64,000 bases of DNA from Cryptomeria japonica. Lineage: Eukaryota > Streptophyta > Pinopsida > Cupressales > Cupressaceae. The notes beneath the pieces were generated by a model. The model was not told the origin of the DNA. It did not search any database and saw only the letters and a program-made list of their open reading frames with translations. Numbering within the stretch: the first letter of the stretch is position 1; every line of letters starts with the position of its first letter. The stretch spans positions 288,795,957-288,859,956 of the forward strand of contig NC_081410.1 of the NCBI RefSeq assembly GCF_030272615.1, given 5' to 3'. This document shows positions 1 through 11,102 of the stretch, piece after piece. Made by a program: the position numbers and the translations under genes.

Positions 1-29
1 CCCCCCTCTTAGTGTTATCAATTTTCAAC
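1..29 (+). repeat. possible copia LTR 3' end remnant
   Basis: The window opens with a C-run followed by CTCTTAGTG and ends a short stretch later in TTCAACA. The same C-run plus CTCTTAGT signature closes the LTRs of the copia-type elements at 16840-16876 and, on the minus strand, 52406-52440. No primer-binding site follows, so if real this would be the end of a 3' LTR that begins outside the window. Only 29 bases are available, so this is tentative. Confidence 0.25.
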
Positions 30-519
30 ACATCCATTCAACAACACGATATAAGAAGTATTGAAAAAAAAAACCTACTATTTTATTAAAAATAAAGGAG
101 TTGTTGTTGTTACAATACCCTAAAAAAGTGAGCTACAATACTGTCTTGGAGCATCAGTCCACAATCAATGCTGAGGAAAGAAAGAACTCCCTTAATAATA
201 AAGAGAGAAGATGAATATATAGAAGATAATTGAATTTTGAACTGAAAGACTGAATGAAGAAACCTTTTGGTGAATTTGCCCAAAATAGAGTGCAAATGGC
301 ATGCCAAACTTTGTCAAAAATAGCCTCTATTGCTAAAAATAGTCCCTGAACTGAAACCATATGTATGAAGACCCCTCTACCAAATATAGAACTGCCACAA
401 ACGCTAAAAATATCTATGAAAAATCACTCCACTTCTAAAAATTCTGCATGACTTGGTATATTGTTAAATATAACTCCTCAGAAAAAAGCATCTCCCCCTG
501 ATTTACTCTGCATGCTTAC
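30..519. other. intergenic, no gene seen
   Basis: AT-rich sequence with scattered stops in all frames. Two overlapping minus-strand frames (110-360) are short, hydrophobic and resemble nothing known to me. I see no repeat ends or structured element. Confidence 0.5.
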
Positions 520-848
520 TATTGGAGTTATTTTTTATTAGCTGATAATTATTTATTTAATTATTAGTCTATTATACTCCATGCTTAGCCTAAACTTAGG
601 AATCTTATAATTGCTTAGGGTTTTCACCTTTAGGGTTTCGAGTATCCTTTTATAAGGATTCTCTCTTCATATTTTCATATCAATTGTAATTATTGAATCA
701 CATTCTTGTTGCACAATCAATATGACTCCTCTTTTCTAAATCTCTGTATTCTAGCCGCCATAGCTTTTTTGCTTATCTCCTTCTGTGACAAGTTTGCAAG
801 CAGGTGATCTTTGGGAGTTGTAGAGTCAATTTTTCCTCAACTCTAATA
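520..848 (+). repeat. 5' LTR of the 2.6-kb non-autonomous element
   Basis: Starts TATTGGAGTTA and ends CTCTAATA, imperfect inverted ends. It matches 2802-3130 along its whole length with scattered substitutions. The first base pair is mutated from the TGTTGGAG seen in the partner copy. Confidence 0.88.
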
Positions 849-863
849 TGGTATTAGAGCTCC
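849..863 (+). other. primer-binding site, initiator Met-tRNA type
   Basis: TGGTATTAGAGCTCC directly abuts the 5' LTR. It differs by one transition over its first 12 bases from the TGGTATCAGAGC typical of plant copia elements. Confidence 0.8.
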
Positions 864-2791
864 AGATTTGCATGCCCCTTTTCTCTTCATGAGAGATTTT
901 GGGCCTTGTTCTTTAGATCTGTGTATTTAGGGGTTTGTGCAGTTATTTTTTTCCATTTCTAGGGGTAGCTGATTTTTTGGTACATTTTGGTGCCAAAAGG
1001 ACCTCACGGTTGGATTCGAGAGGCCGATTCCATGAATTTTGATATAAAATTTGATATATTTTGGTGTCAGGTGTTCTAGAGGCAAAAAAAATTTAGGCCC
1101 CAGGTAGTATAGCCTCAAGGTACATAGAACGAGAGAAAAAATAAAAAAATTTGGGTGGAGTTTAATGGCTTTCCTAGGCCGATGGGGTTAACACGAACCA
1201 CTGGAAGTCAATTAATCATCGGGGCTGCGTTGGTGGTTACCGTTGGTCTCCCAAGTGGTTACTGCCTGGTGGTCACCACCCGACGATCTTTACACCGTCG
1301 AGCCCCCACTTCCGGTTATTGTGGCAGTCATAGTAACCGTCGCCCCTGGGAGACGCTTGCTGCAAATGCCTGACCACCCACCACTCATAACATCACCTAA
1401 TGCTACCGCCCACCCACCACCTGCTCCGTCTAGCTACCACCTAGCCGCCACCCAGACACCACCTCCCTGCTACCAATAGGGGGGGTTGTTTTTCTTGAAG
1501 GGTTTATTGACATGCTATTGGTTTTTTTGCCATAACTTGGGCAAATAGAGTCAATTTTTGAAAAACCTTATATTGTTGGAAATCTCTTTCCGAGCTCTAT
1601 CCAGGACTTGGAGTTTTAAATTTTTTATTTTGCTTTTTTGATGGTGTTTTTTTTTTCTGTCAATTCCAAAGTTTTTTTTTTTGCACTCCAGGAGACATAA
1701 TTTGAGCATTCGAACTCTGTTTTTTGAAAACTTTATATCATTGGAAAGCTTGTTTTGTGCACTTTCCAGTCATATGAGTTTTATTTCTAGATTCTATTCC
1801 AGGTTAATTTTATCAAGTTTTTTTTTCTTTTGAGCACTCTAGTGAATATCTTGGATGTCTCAAGTCCTGGGATCTCTTTCTTTGAGTAGGATATCTTGTC
1901 TTTAGTTGTTCTTTCTATATTTCCAGTCTTCTGTCTCTTCTGAACATTGTAGAATTTTATTTATGCAAACACACTGAGATAAAGTGCCACTATGCATTGC
2001 ATACCTGATATCTTGCACATCTTGTGCCTTATTATACATGCACTCCATTATAAAGTGCCATGGGGGGGTTGATGTTTGCCTTTGTTTTCCATTTACCTTT
2101 GTCACGTGAGTGTTCCTTACATGGCATTAGCCTCATGATGTGTGTCAAGTGAGGATTCCTTCCATGACACTATGTACTTTCTCTGCACCTTCAATGTTCC
2201 TGGTTCTTCATCATGCAGTTCTTGTTGGTCGTTCTTTTCAGTGTACCTATCCCTCTCCCTTTTCAACATTATAGAGAGGTTTGTCTTGCTGTTCTAATAC
2301 TTCCTTGGTTTGATTTATCATCTCTTTAGGATTTGGTGTTTCATGCCATCTAAATCTTTGAGTTCAGTTGTTTGCCTTTATTTGCCATCTGATTCGAGTA
2401 ATGTCATTTGAGGGCACTCATGCAGATTATAGTCTTCTCTACCTAGTCATGTTCTATTTCAGTGGAGGCTCTTCAGATCAGTAGTTACTTTTCAACAGTG
2501 TTTGTAGCTATTTCATGCTTCAGTGGTGTTCTTCATGCTCTTTTTTTGTTCCTATCTTCTGGAACACTCTTGTTTGGAGGCTTCTTAGTCCTTCACTTGA
2601 GCTTTCATCTCTTTCTAGAGTAGATTTTTTTTTCCATGTGGTATTCTCTATTATCCACCTTATAGAGACTGTTTTGTACTTGGGTACCTCACCACGCCTA
2701 GTTGCCGAGATCCATGGTTGCTTTCATGCATTTTTTGTTTACATGCATTTTTAGTCCTTAGTTGTTTTCTAGCTACTCCCTAAGATCATCT
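864..2791. other. internal region without genes
   Basis: No protein-like frame is present. Two plus-strand frames at 1155-1479 are Pro/Thr/Arg-rich low complexity without a family match. The stretch holds degenerate internal direct repeats: the phrase TATATTGTTGGAAA near 1570 recurs as TATATCATTGGAAA near 1735. T-rich tracts occupy 1620-1680. Confidence 0.6.
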
Positions 2792-2801
2792 TAAGGGGGG
2801 T
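2792..2801 (+). other. polypurine tract
   Basis: The run AAGGGGGG lies immediately before the 3' LTR. This is the standard position for plus-strand DNA priming in an LTR retrotransposon. Confidence 0.75.
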
Positions 2802-3130
2802 TGTTGGAGTTATGTTTTATTAGATAATAATTATTTATTTAATTATTAGTCTATTATACTACATGCTTAAGCTAAACTTAGGAATCTTATAATTCTTTAG
2901 GGTTTTCACCTTTAGGGTTTTGAGTATCCTTTTATAAGGATTCTCTCTTTGTATTTTCATAACAATTATAATTATTGAATTGAATTCTTGTTGCACAATC
3001 AATATGACTCCTCTTTTCTAGGTCTCTGAATTCTGGCCTCCATAACTTTTTTGCTTCTCTCCTTCTGTGACAGGTTTGCATGCAGGTGATCTTTGGGAGC
3101 TGTAGAGTTGATTTTTGCTTGACTCCAATA
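2802..3130 (+). repeat. 3' LTR of the 2.6-kb non-autonomous element
   Basis: Starts TGTTGGAG and ends CTCCAATA, near-perfect inverted ends. It is the direct repeat of 520-848 and is followed by CTTAT, the target duplication. Confidence 0.88.
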
Positions 3131-3699
3131 CTTATGGATTTGAAAAAGAAAAAAATCCCCCTTATAAAGATTGCATGATAAACTATATTTTTGCCTTCTC
3201 TAATGATTTTATTTTAATATTTATTGAAGTATCTCATACAATTAATTTCAATAAATATTAAAAATAAAATATTAATTCTTTTTAAATTAATTTTCTTTTT
3301 ATAGCTTAAAAGATATTTATTAAGTTTTTAAGGAAAAAACCTTAACAAATATATTTCAATTACAAATAATTTATAAAGAAAAATAAAGAGCTTAAAAAGC
3401 TCTTGCCCTTTATTTGTTTCTTTAAAACAAAGTAAAAAGAAAGCCCCTTTTGTCGGGCTAGGGAATGCAAGAAATAAGAAGTTTGAACCCTAACTTTTTT
3501 TTCACTCTACATTTGGTGGAAATGAGCTCTTGTAGCTGACATGCATATTGTTGGTTCGATCTGGGGTTCAAAAGATTAATTTGGATTTGAATAGGAGCTT
3601 CTCTTTTGCAAGGTTATCAAGGTTTGTGCCTTTATCTCCGTCATATTTCTACCATAATATTTTGAGAGAGAAGATTTATAACATAAAATATTCTTTTGT
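3131..3699. other. AT-rich spacer, no gene seen
   Basis: AT-rich DNA with runs of TTTAA/AATAAA-type sequence and no open frame of note. I see no repeat boundary. Confidence 0.5.
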
Positions 3700-6600
3700 G
3701 CATGTATTATGACTGACTTTCATTGTAATCATTTTCAATGTGTTGTGACAGTAAAAATGATTGTGGCTTCTTCGTGATTGATAGACTTACTGTATTATGA
3801 ATATATATTGTCATGTTGTAGATCATGCTCATGTGAGTAACTACTAAGCTAAATCTCTGTGTCTATATCCTTCAAGATTATCCTCTAACATCTTTGATCG
3901 TATCACTTTGTTTTAATTTCAATATTATTTTTACTATGCCAATGTTGCAATAAGATGGTGGTTGTGGCTTTTAACCTATCTTTGTCATATGATTCTACAA
4001 CAATCTTTTGTTATCTTTGGTTGCAACTTCAGCTCGTAGATTATTACTAGTTGCCCTCTTGTTGTATACTACTGTCACCACTATTTTATGATTATGACAT
4101 AAGAACTCTAAATGATTTTGATCACTTATCTGGTTGACTAGTGACCAAAGGGTACTCCTTAACTTATTTTCTATTGCTAACACCATCTTTGTATCCTCCG
4201 TGTTTATTTTTGAGAAAGGGCTATCTATCTTGTATTTGGTGTTCATTAAATATCTCAGTCTTTATTGATAGCACTTCCCTGATACATTATGATGCTTCTT
4301 TATGGTGACTATCATGAGTTTATGAATGACTGCCTTTATCTTTCTTAGAGTTCATTTGCATCCATGATGACTTTGGCTTGACCTGACTATGCCATCATTG
4401 TATCTTTAGTACTATGACTATATTATGGGTTCTAAGGTTTTCTCCTTGTATTGTTTTGACATAATGAACAATCTTCTCAAGGCACTATCAATATCATATT
4501 ACTTGTTATAGGGCTGCAATGACTGATATAGATGATCTTTGAGTGATTATGATAGTTATGCTTGAGCTTAGACTATCTTCCTTGACTGTGTGATGGCCTT
4601 TTGGCCATTGTTAAAACTTTGATGACTACAAATAACCATGAATCTTCAAACTTGTGTTGTTCTTTATGACAGTCTTATGTGGTTCCATTGGAGTGTGGTT
4701 TTCACCTTTCTCCATTTTTAAGGGCTCCATTGTAAGACTGTGCTCATTGCATGAATGTCAAATCATTACCATTGTATAAATCATTATCTTTTGATGTTGC
4801 TTTTCATGATTGTGATCTTGTAATATCTCTGTTATGCTCATTAGCTAGTTTGGGAATGTATATGATTCTTTCAACTTGTAAGACTCTCTGTGGCTGTGGC
4901 TACTTTTATGACATGACCATGACTTATATGTGCTTCCTCAGGATTGTGGATTATGATTAAAGCAATCTTATTTTATTTTCTATCCTTATAACTGGCTTGA
5001 ACAAGCCTGAGATAACCATTTCCTTCTATTGGCCATGTGTGCACTACTATGATAGGTTGTTAAGACAATCATCTCTACTTCTATTTACCTTATTTTCACA
5101 CTAATCTTTGTGCTTTTTATTATGATCCTTTGTTCTTCATGGTTAGTGTGTTGTTAGAATACTAGCTGCCTCCATTTTTTATGATTGGTCTTTCATCCTT
5201 TACTATGATATGCCCTCATGCATTCTCCTTGAAATGATCCTTTGTTACTGTCTTCACATGCTATCTTCCATGGGTCTCTTGACTATTCTGTGCATTTGAA
5301 TACTCATTGATGCTACTGCTACAAAACTTTTATTGGTGGGGTTGTCTTTCTTGTTGTTTGATGACTATTAATGCATGTTAAATCATGTTTGTAACCATCT
5401 TTGTAACTGATCTAACTTACCAGAGATAGGCTTTATTGATTTAAAACTGTGATCTCATATCCATGATTATTTATTGACTTATTAATGGTTGATGACTATT
5501 GATATGTAATAAAATCACATCTTATGTTTATTGGCTTCAACCTTACTATAGTGTGCTTATTGTATGAGTTCCCTATAGTGACTACTCTAACAATAAATAT
5601 CATTATTTTGACTACTCTAGTTGCCTCACTATCAAAACACTTATCACTATGCTTCCTTTTACAACCAAGTCTTTGTCAAGCCTTGTGTCTTTTTATGACT
5701 GTAAATTTTGTTAATGTTTTCTTAGATACTAAGGATTGTGTTAATTGTTCTTTAAGACTACTTGTCTTTTGTTCTTTTGATCATTAAGAATGCTGCTCTT
5801 CAACTCTGTTTTTTGGATGTAGATGACTATTATCATCTTATCTATGATATGCGTCTTGTTGTGGCCTTTTAGCTTTGTGTTGTTAATTTCATGGATTGTC
5901 TCAAAATCAGTTGCAAAAATTGATGTGCCCTGAGTTATTTTTCATTGATTATGACAATCTATAGGACTATGACCCTTGAGATTACTATCAAATGTATTAA
6001 TACTTTGTAGCCATTTTGGTTGGACTATTAAAGATTCTAGCTGTCATTAATGCATATATAAAAGGGGTCTTCCTTCAAGGTTTTTTTTATGCTCTTACCC
6101 TTTAATATCTCTATCATACTTTAGATTGTTAATAATTCCTCTGGCTTTGTGTATCAAATCTTGTTGTCTTTGGTTTGATAAGACTGTCTTTTATTTCCTG
6201 AAAGTGTTGCTTCTATGGTTTGGGTCTTCTCATTATTGCTTGCAACCTCCAAAGACTATCTTTTGATGGTTCTAAATACCTCTATTCCTTCATTATATTT
6301 ATTATCGTAGAGGTTTACTTTATACATGTAGCACTCTTCATGACTGAAACATGTTTACTGTGTCTGTTATCTCTAAGGCTTTCCTCTAAATATTACATTT
6401 GACTGTTCTAACTGTGCATCTAGATCTAATCATGTTTATCATCTTGTGGCATAGAAGAATGCTCCATTGTGGTTTCCTTGTGTCTTTGATCCTTATACCT
6501 TTGAGTATTGTATTTGACAATGGATTGACTGTTGTTGAAATGCTTATGCTCATTGTCATTAGTCACTATGACCATATTTGTGACTGTAAAAATTTGATGT

Positions 6601-7330
6601 CTAGCTAATGGTCCTGCTATTTTGATGACTATCTTTTATTGTATTATTGAAATCTTTCTTGGTGCTCATTGTCTTGAAACCCCTTTAAAAATGTCTATGC
6701 TTCTTTTGAAAGTGAATGTTCACCTTGGTGAGATATTGTGTTTACATGTAATGAAATTTGGTAACATACCATTGTGGCTGTCTATGGAACTTTCTTCACA
6801 TGCTGCAACAATGTCTTCCTCACTACTTCCTTTTAGGCTACTATCTTGGAGAAATACTTTTACTTTGATGTTTCCTAATTACACCTTCATCTTTGAATGA
6901 CTGATCTATTAAAAGGTTCATTACTACTGACTGCTCTCAGATTATTTTGCTGCACTATAACCAATAACTTCTCTTTGTGGCTCTGCTATTTAAAGTTGCA
7001 ACTCTTAATGACTGAAAACAAGACTGTGGTTCATTATGATGTTTGACATAAACTATCCTAAGACTTCTGTCTCACTGTCTTTGATATTTTTTGTCATCCT
7101 TTTATGCTATGTCATTGCCCAAAGATATTATTTGCTCTCTTTATCATTATGCTTGTTTAATGATGCTAACCCTTATCCTTATCTGATGTTTTGAAGCTCT
7201 TTGTTGTGGCTATGACTAATTTACGATGACTTATCAATCTAAGATGCACTGTAATTGATGATGTCTCTGGCTAATATATATTTGCATTTGTAACTATTGT
7301 GAGGTCATTGTTTCTTTATTATACATGCTC
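3700..7330. other. low-complexity tract rich in TGACT/ATGAC words
   Basis: About 3.6 kb in which TATGACT, GATGACT, TTGACTG and similar words recur irregularly every few tens of bases, separated by T-rich pyrimidine stretches. Plus-strand frames at 4751-4960, 5524-5787, 6220-6608 and 6622-6900 are hydrophobic, rich in Leu, Cys and Phe, and lack any family motif. They look like consequences of the base composition. No clean tandem period can be read by eye. It may be a very old decayed satellite or simply biased DNA. Confidence 0.35.
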
Positions 7331-7865
7331 TTGATAGATCATCATTCATGTGATAGCTCTAACTTGTTGTTCTTCATTGGATACCATCACATTTATTGGT
7401 GTATGTACTTCTACTGGATGACATTTGTTACTGTCATGAGTGATAGTACATAGGGCTATGGATATTATTTTACCCCATGTTTGGTAGTTGATTAGTGTCA
7501 CCCCATGAGTGATGACTTGTATGTTGAGCTCAACCCTTGTGGAAGCCCATTTTAGCCCACATACATGAATAATAAAACATGTATCTACACATGAAACAAA
7601 CACGTTAGATAAAACATGATACTTGTTGCTATCTCATGGCACTTTCTTTGCGTTGATCTTTCTTTTATCTTTGACTCCGATGTAGCATTGTAAGCATATT
7701 GGGAATAGCATTATGTATATAAGAGTGAGATAAGTAACCCAAAGCTCTAACAAATCTTTTCTCTCTTTTCAGGTCATCTCTTAGAGTGGACAATGGAGCA
7801 CTTGGATCAACCAAACTGTTTAGAGACTTCTAAAAGAACTCATCAACCTATCTAGACAATGATGG

Positions 7866-7867
<2 letters not shown>
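7331..7867. other. no gene recognised
   Basis: Mixed sequence with one minus-strand frame (7346-7603) of no recognisable family. A TATA-like GTATATAAGAG lies near 7715 and a pyrimidine run ending CTTTTCAG near 7770 resembles a splice acceptor, but no exon follows, so neither is called as functional. Confidence 0.35.

Positions 7868-7902
<35 letters not shown>
7868..7902 (+). repeat. (TC)n microsatellite
   Basis: An uninterrupted TC dinucleotide run of about 35 bases. Confidence 0.97.
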
Positions 7903-7905
<3 letters not shown>

Positions 7906-8608
7906 ATATATTCTTTTGATTTATTATGTGTTTACCTTTCTATGATCAAAAAGATATCTATTGGCTATTTCCATGGCTCGTGTGGGATTTCATGAATAGT
8001 TTATCTTTAGAAATAACAAATGTATTTCTTTAAATATTTTATTCATGTACATCTCTTTTGGTTTAAACAATAACACATTTGAAATATGAAACTTGTATGG
8101 CATACATGTTTATTTATAAAGAATAAAATTTGTGCACCTTTCTTCAAGATGCAATGTATAAGGCTTGTAATAGGCCACCAAATTTACCTATAGAAAAATT
8201 TGGTAACATTTTTGGTGACCTCTTAGGGGTGTTTTCCTACTAAACAAATAAACCAGTTCCTTAAAGCATATCCATTGGGCATGGAGTCAAATTTGTGATC
8301 TACCTTTTCTAAAAAGCTCTTCTCAAATCTGTGTAACCCCCTATGTAGCTCTACAAAATAGAAACCAAAAAATTGAAAGAAAACTACTATGGCTCTACCT
8401 ATAACTGGACCTGAAAACTGTGCATCAACACTTATTGAAAAACCAAAAAAGTAAACTGAAAACTGAATTGAAACTGAAATATGAAAATTGAAATGTTCCT
8501 GGAGCACTTATTGAAACTAAAACTGAAACTGAAATCCTACTCTATACTACCCTAACCAATAAGGAAAATTGGTTATACAAAACCATTCACTGGTTTTGAG
8601 AAATAACA
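7903..8608. other. flank downstream of the decayed minus-strand gene
   Basis: Contains a minus-strand frame (8223-8507) that is Phe-rich and unlike any family I recognise. It could be 3' untranslated sequence of the gene ending at 8609. No LTR or polypurine tract could be placed here. Confidence 0.35.
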
Positions 8609-9799
8609 TCATTTTATTCCCAGCTTAGGATGTTTCAAAAGCTTATAAACAACTGAGAAAAAATGAAGTATGAAGATATACTCTACCAGTTGTTGTAGTA
8701 CATCTTCAAAAGTGAAAACAAAGCCTCCTACCTCACCGAGTTGACTCTGAAAATAATTTTCTTGGAATAGGTAGGTGAGTGGATTTTGTTTTACTTTAGC
8801 TAAAACTAGCTCCTCTTGAATACCTTCTTCATGACTGGCTTCTATTTCAGCTAGATGCCTAATTAGACAACCTCTTGACATGCTAACCTTTGGAATTTGA
8901 TTGTTGGTTTCCTTTTTTTCCATCATTTCCTTAACCATAATATCTACTTCTTCTACCTGAGTATGCTAACCAAAATCTCTTCTTTCCAATGGTATCAAAT
9001 TATCAACAAGATTAGAGAAGAAATATTCAATAATACTTGAGAAAATACTCACCTCTTGATCAATTTTATTATGCTGAGTATCGTTTACTACACTTTCTTG
9101 ATTGCTTTCAAGGCTTATACCATGGAAATTTGTATCTTGCTAATTTTCTTTCTCTACCTGAACCAAATTTGCATCCAGATCAACCTTTTCAACCCGCCGA
9201 ACAATGTTGCTTTCTGTTTCTTGCTCATTGATTGGCGCCTTATTACTATCATCCATATGTACTTGAGAATCAACCATTATTTCTTCAACAATAACCTACT
9301 GTTTAGATTGCATGCCTTCAAGAGATGACTGATTAGTGTCTAAGCTTGAAACAAATACCTCTAAATCATCCCAAAATGAGTCCTCTTCATCATTGTTTTC
9401 ATTATGCTCTGGGAGAGGACTGTGTACTACCTTGTTGTAGCTTTCATGAGTGGTCAAAAGAACACTATTTTGAACTTCTTGGTGTTCTAAAGCTGACATA
9501 GCTATGATCTAAGCTTCTTGAACTTCATCTTCCACAAAAAATGGTAGCTCATCAAACAAATCAGTTAGGATCAGACAACTATCAGACTTTTTGGGATCTT
9601 AAACATGTTGTTCATCATCTATAACCTCTTTCTCTTGCTGTATTAGATCTAACCTATCATCTTGAATATTATATGGATGCATATCAATAGGTAACAGGTC
9701 TGATTTATCATCACTAAGCACCTTTTTTTATTGATCCTTGACCTAAATATCTTGAGGAATCAAGACATCGATGGGTTCTTCAGTGATAAATTGTGGAGG
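8609..9799 (-). pseudogene. C-terminal half of a split unknown ORF
   Basis: One minus-strand frame runs from 9799 to a TAA at 8609-8611, about 397 codons, broken by seven stops (TAA or TAG only). The predicted product is acidic, rich in Glu, Asp, Gln and Ser. Its last 60 residues are more hydrophobic, with aromatic-rich stretches near 8620-8700. The frame continues exactly in phase into 58694-59664: both sides meet at the GGAGG target duplication of the large gypsy element, which therefore interrupted this gene. I do not recognise the family. Its length, repeat surroundings and Gln/Pro-rich N-terminal half suggest a gag-like or accessory frame of an older retrotransposon rather than a host gene. 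Confidence 0.7.
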
Positions 9800-10910
9800 T
9801 GTTAACATTATTTCAAGTTGAAGTTCGAAGGCCAAATTTTGATGGGGGGATCCTTTTTCCTTTTCACTTTCTAGTTGTGCTCAACAAATGGGCCAAGTGT
9901 CATCTCGAGATTGCTCCTGATGGCTTTCTTTTTATGTTCGAAGTTTGAAGGAACGTGGGGCTACCAAGTGGCTCAGTTTTGAGGACTCGACTTTTTGTTG
10001 GACCGCACCCTACATCTTGAGAAAGATAGGGACACATGGGATCTCCATGTTGCCTATATTATTTCTATTTGTATTCCCTTTGGCGAATGTCCCCATAGTT
10101 GCCATGTGTATTCTATGGTGAGTTGTCTGCCAGGATAGGGTCCACACAAAATATTTTCTATTCGGGTAGGATTGAAGAGCACCACGGTAGGGTGGAAGTA
10201 ACAACCCTGGGAAGTGGTTTTGCTGGGTGTGTTCCAGTGAGATTCCACGATAGTGTTTGTAGTTTGAGAAGCGGTTGCACATAGCTGACAGATGCTTTGA
10301 ACTATTAGCAGAGCTGAGGGCTCTATTTATGCTTTGTTTTTCCTTGTTTTAGGGGTTCAAAACTTTTGAAAAGAACAATTAAGTATCTTAGATAGAATTT
10401 TAGCCTTTCAACTATTGTTGTTTATGAGGAAAGGATGATTAAACTATGCCTATGCCCTTTGTGATGCCTTTTTTCAGTATGCTTTGATAGTTTTATGTGC
10501 TTTCTTGTAATTCTGATGACTTTATAGATATATATCTAATACTGCCGATTAAACTATGTTTTTCACTTATTATCTAGTGGATGCATGATGTATATTTCTT
10601 TATGTTTTAAAGGGATCTTGATTGTGTCTTAATTGTGGTTCTGTTCAAGTATATGGTTTATTGAATGGGTTTTAAAACTATATGTTTCTGGGTTTTATAT
10701 GCTGTCAATTCTTTTACAAAATGTTATGGCGCATTGCCTCAGTAGTTTAAATCATTTTTTTTAAAGTTCCTTCTTTCCCTTTTCCCCAACAACAAGGAAG
10801 AGTCATCTTCTTAAATCCAAATGTCATTCAGTGAGTTTTGTGTAATAGGTCCCCCATCACTGAATTTCCCATAAGGTTGTTCACTTTCAAAGTAAAATTT
10901 AGAGTCAATG
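9800..10910 (+). repeat. 5' LTR of the large gypsy element
   Basis: Begins TGTTAACATT. The right end aligns with the 3' LTR up to AGTCAATG (mutated from AGTCAACA). It matches 57581-58693 throughout with numerous substitutions. A TATATATCT run near 10528 and CTCTATTTATGC near 10320 are possible core-promoter sequences, present in both LTRs. Confidence 0.87.
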
Positions 10911-10920
10911 GTTCTTTTTC

Positions 10921-10939
10921 TGGCACGCCTGGTGGGACC
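10921..10939 (+). other. primer-binding site
   Basis: TGGCACGCCTGGTGGGACC follows the LTR after a 10-base T-rich spacer. It has the form of a gypsy-type primer-binding site (complement of a tRNA 3' end starting TGG). I cannot name the tRNA with confidence. Confidence 0.6.
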
Positions 10940-11102
10940 ATATTTTGGATAAGCCCTGAGCCAGTTTATGAGTCACAGGCCTGTTACCAGGAGTCAAACA
11001 ACCCTAAATCCTAGTTTACTCCTACCACCCCTAGTAAACGTTCATTCGGTTGCTTCTTCTTCTTAGAGCTTACCTGTATTTCCTACAGTCACCCTTACAG
11101 CA

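Larger units (their letters stand above)
515..3135 (+). mobile_element. non-autonomous LTR retrotransposon, Ty1/copia type
   Basis: Two direct repeats of 329 bp (520-848 and 2802-3130) flank a 1.95-kb interior. A primer-binding site like that for initiator Met-tRNA lies right after the left LTR, and a purine run ends at the right LTR. CTTAC at 515-519 and CTTAT at 3131-3135 are a 5-bp target duplication with one mismatch. The interior has no gag or pol reading frame, so transposition would need proteins from another element. The LTR start, Met-type primer site and G-rich polypurine tract are typical of Ty1/copia. In size it is a small LARD or large TRIM. Confidence 0.88.

Noticed and set aside
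849-863. tRNA gene suggested by the Met-tRNA-like sequence
   Set aside because: Only the primer-binding stretch is present, with no arms or anticodon loop. The same holds at 38005-38016 and 52391-52403.
1155-1479. Proline-rich ORF in the small element as a gag
   Set aside because: Low complexity, two frames open at once, no gag core or zinc knuckle.
4751-6900. Series of small hydrophobic plus-strand ORFs as a gene with introns
   Set aside because: No shared frame, no clear splice sites and no family similarity; T-rich composition gives Leu/Phe/Cys-rich text.
7690-7860. TATA box plus splice acceptor marking a host gene promoter
   Set aside because: No coding exon follows within several hundred bases. 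The signals are short and expected by chance in AT-rich DNA.
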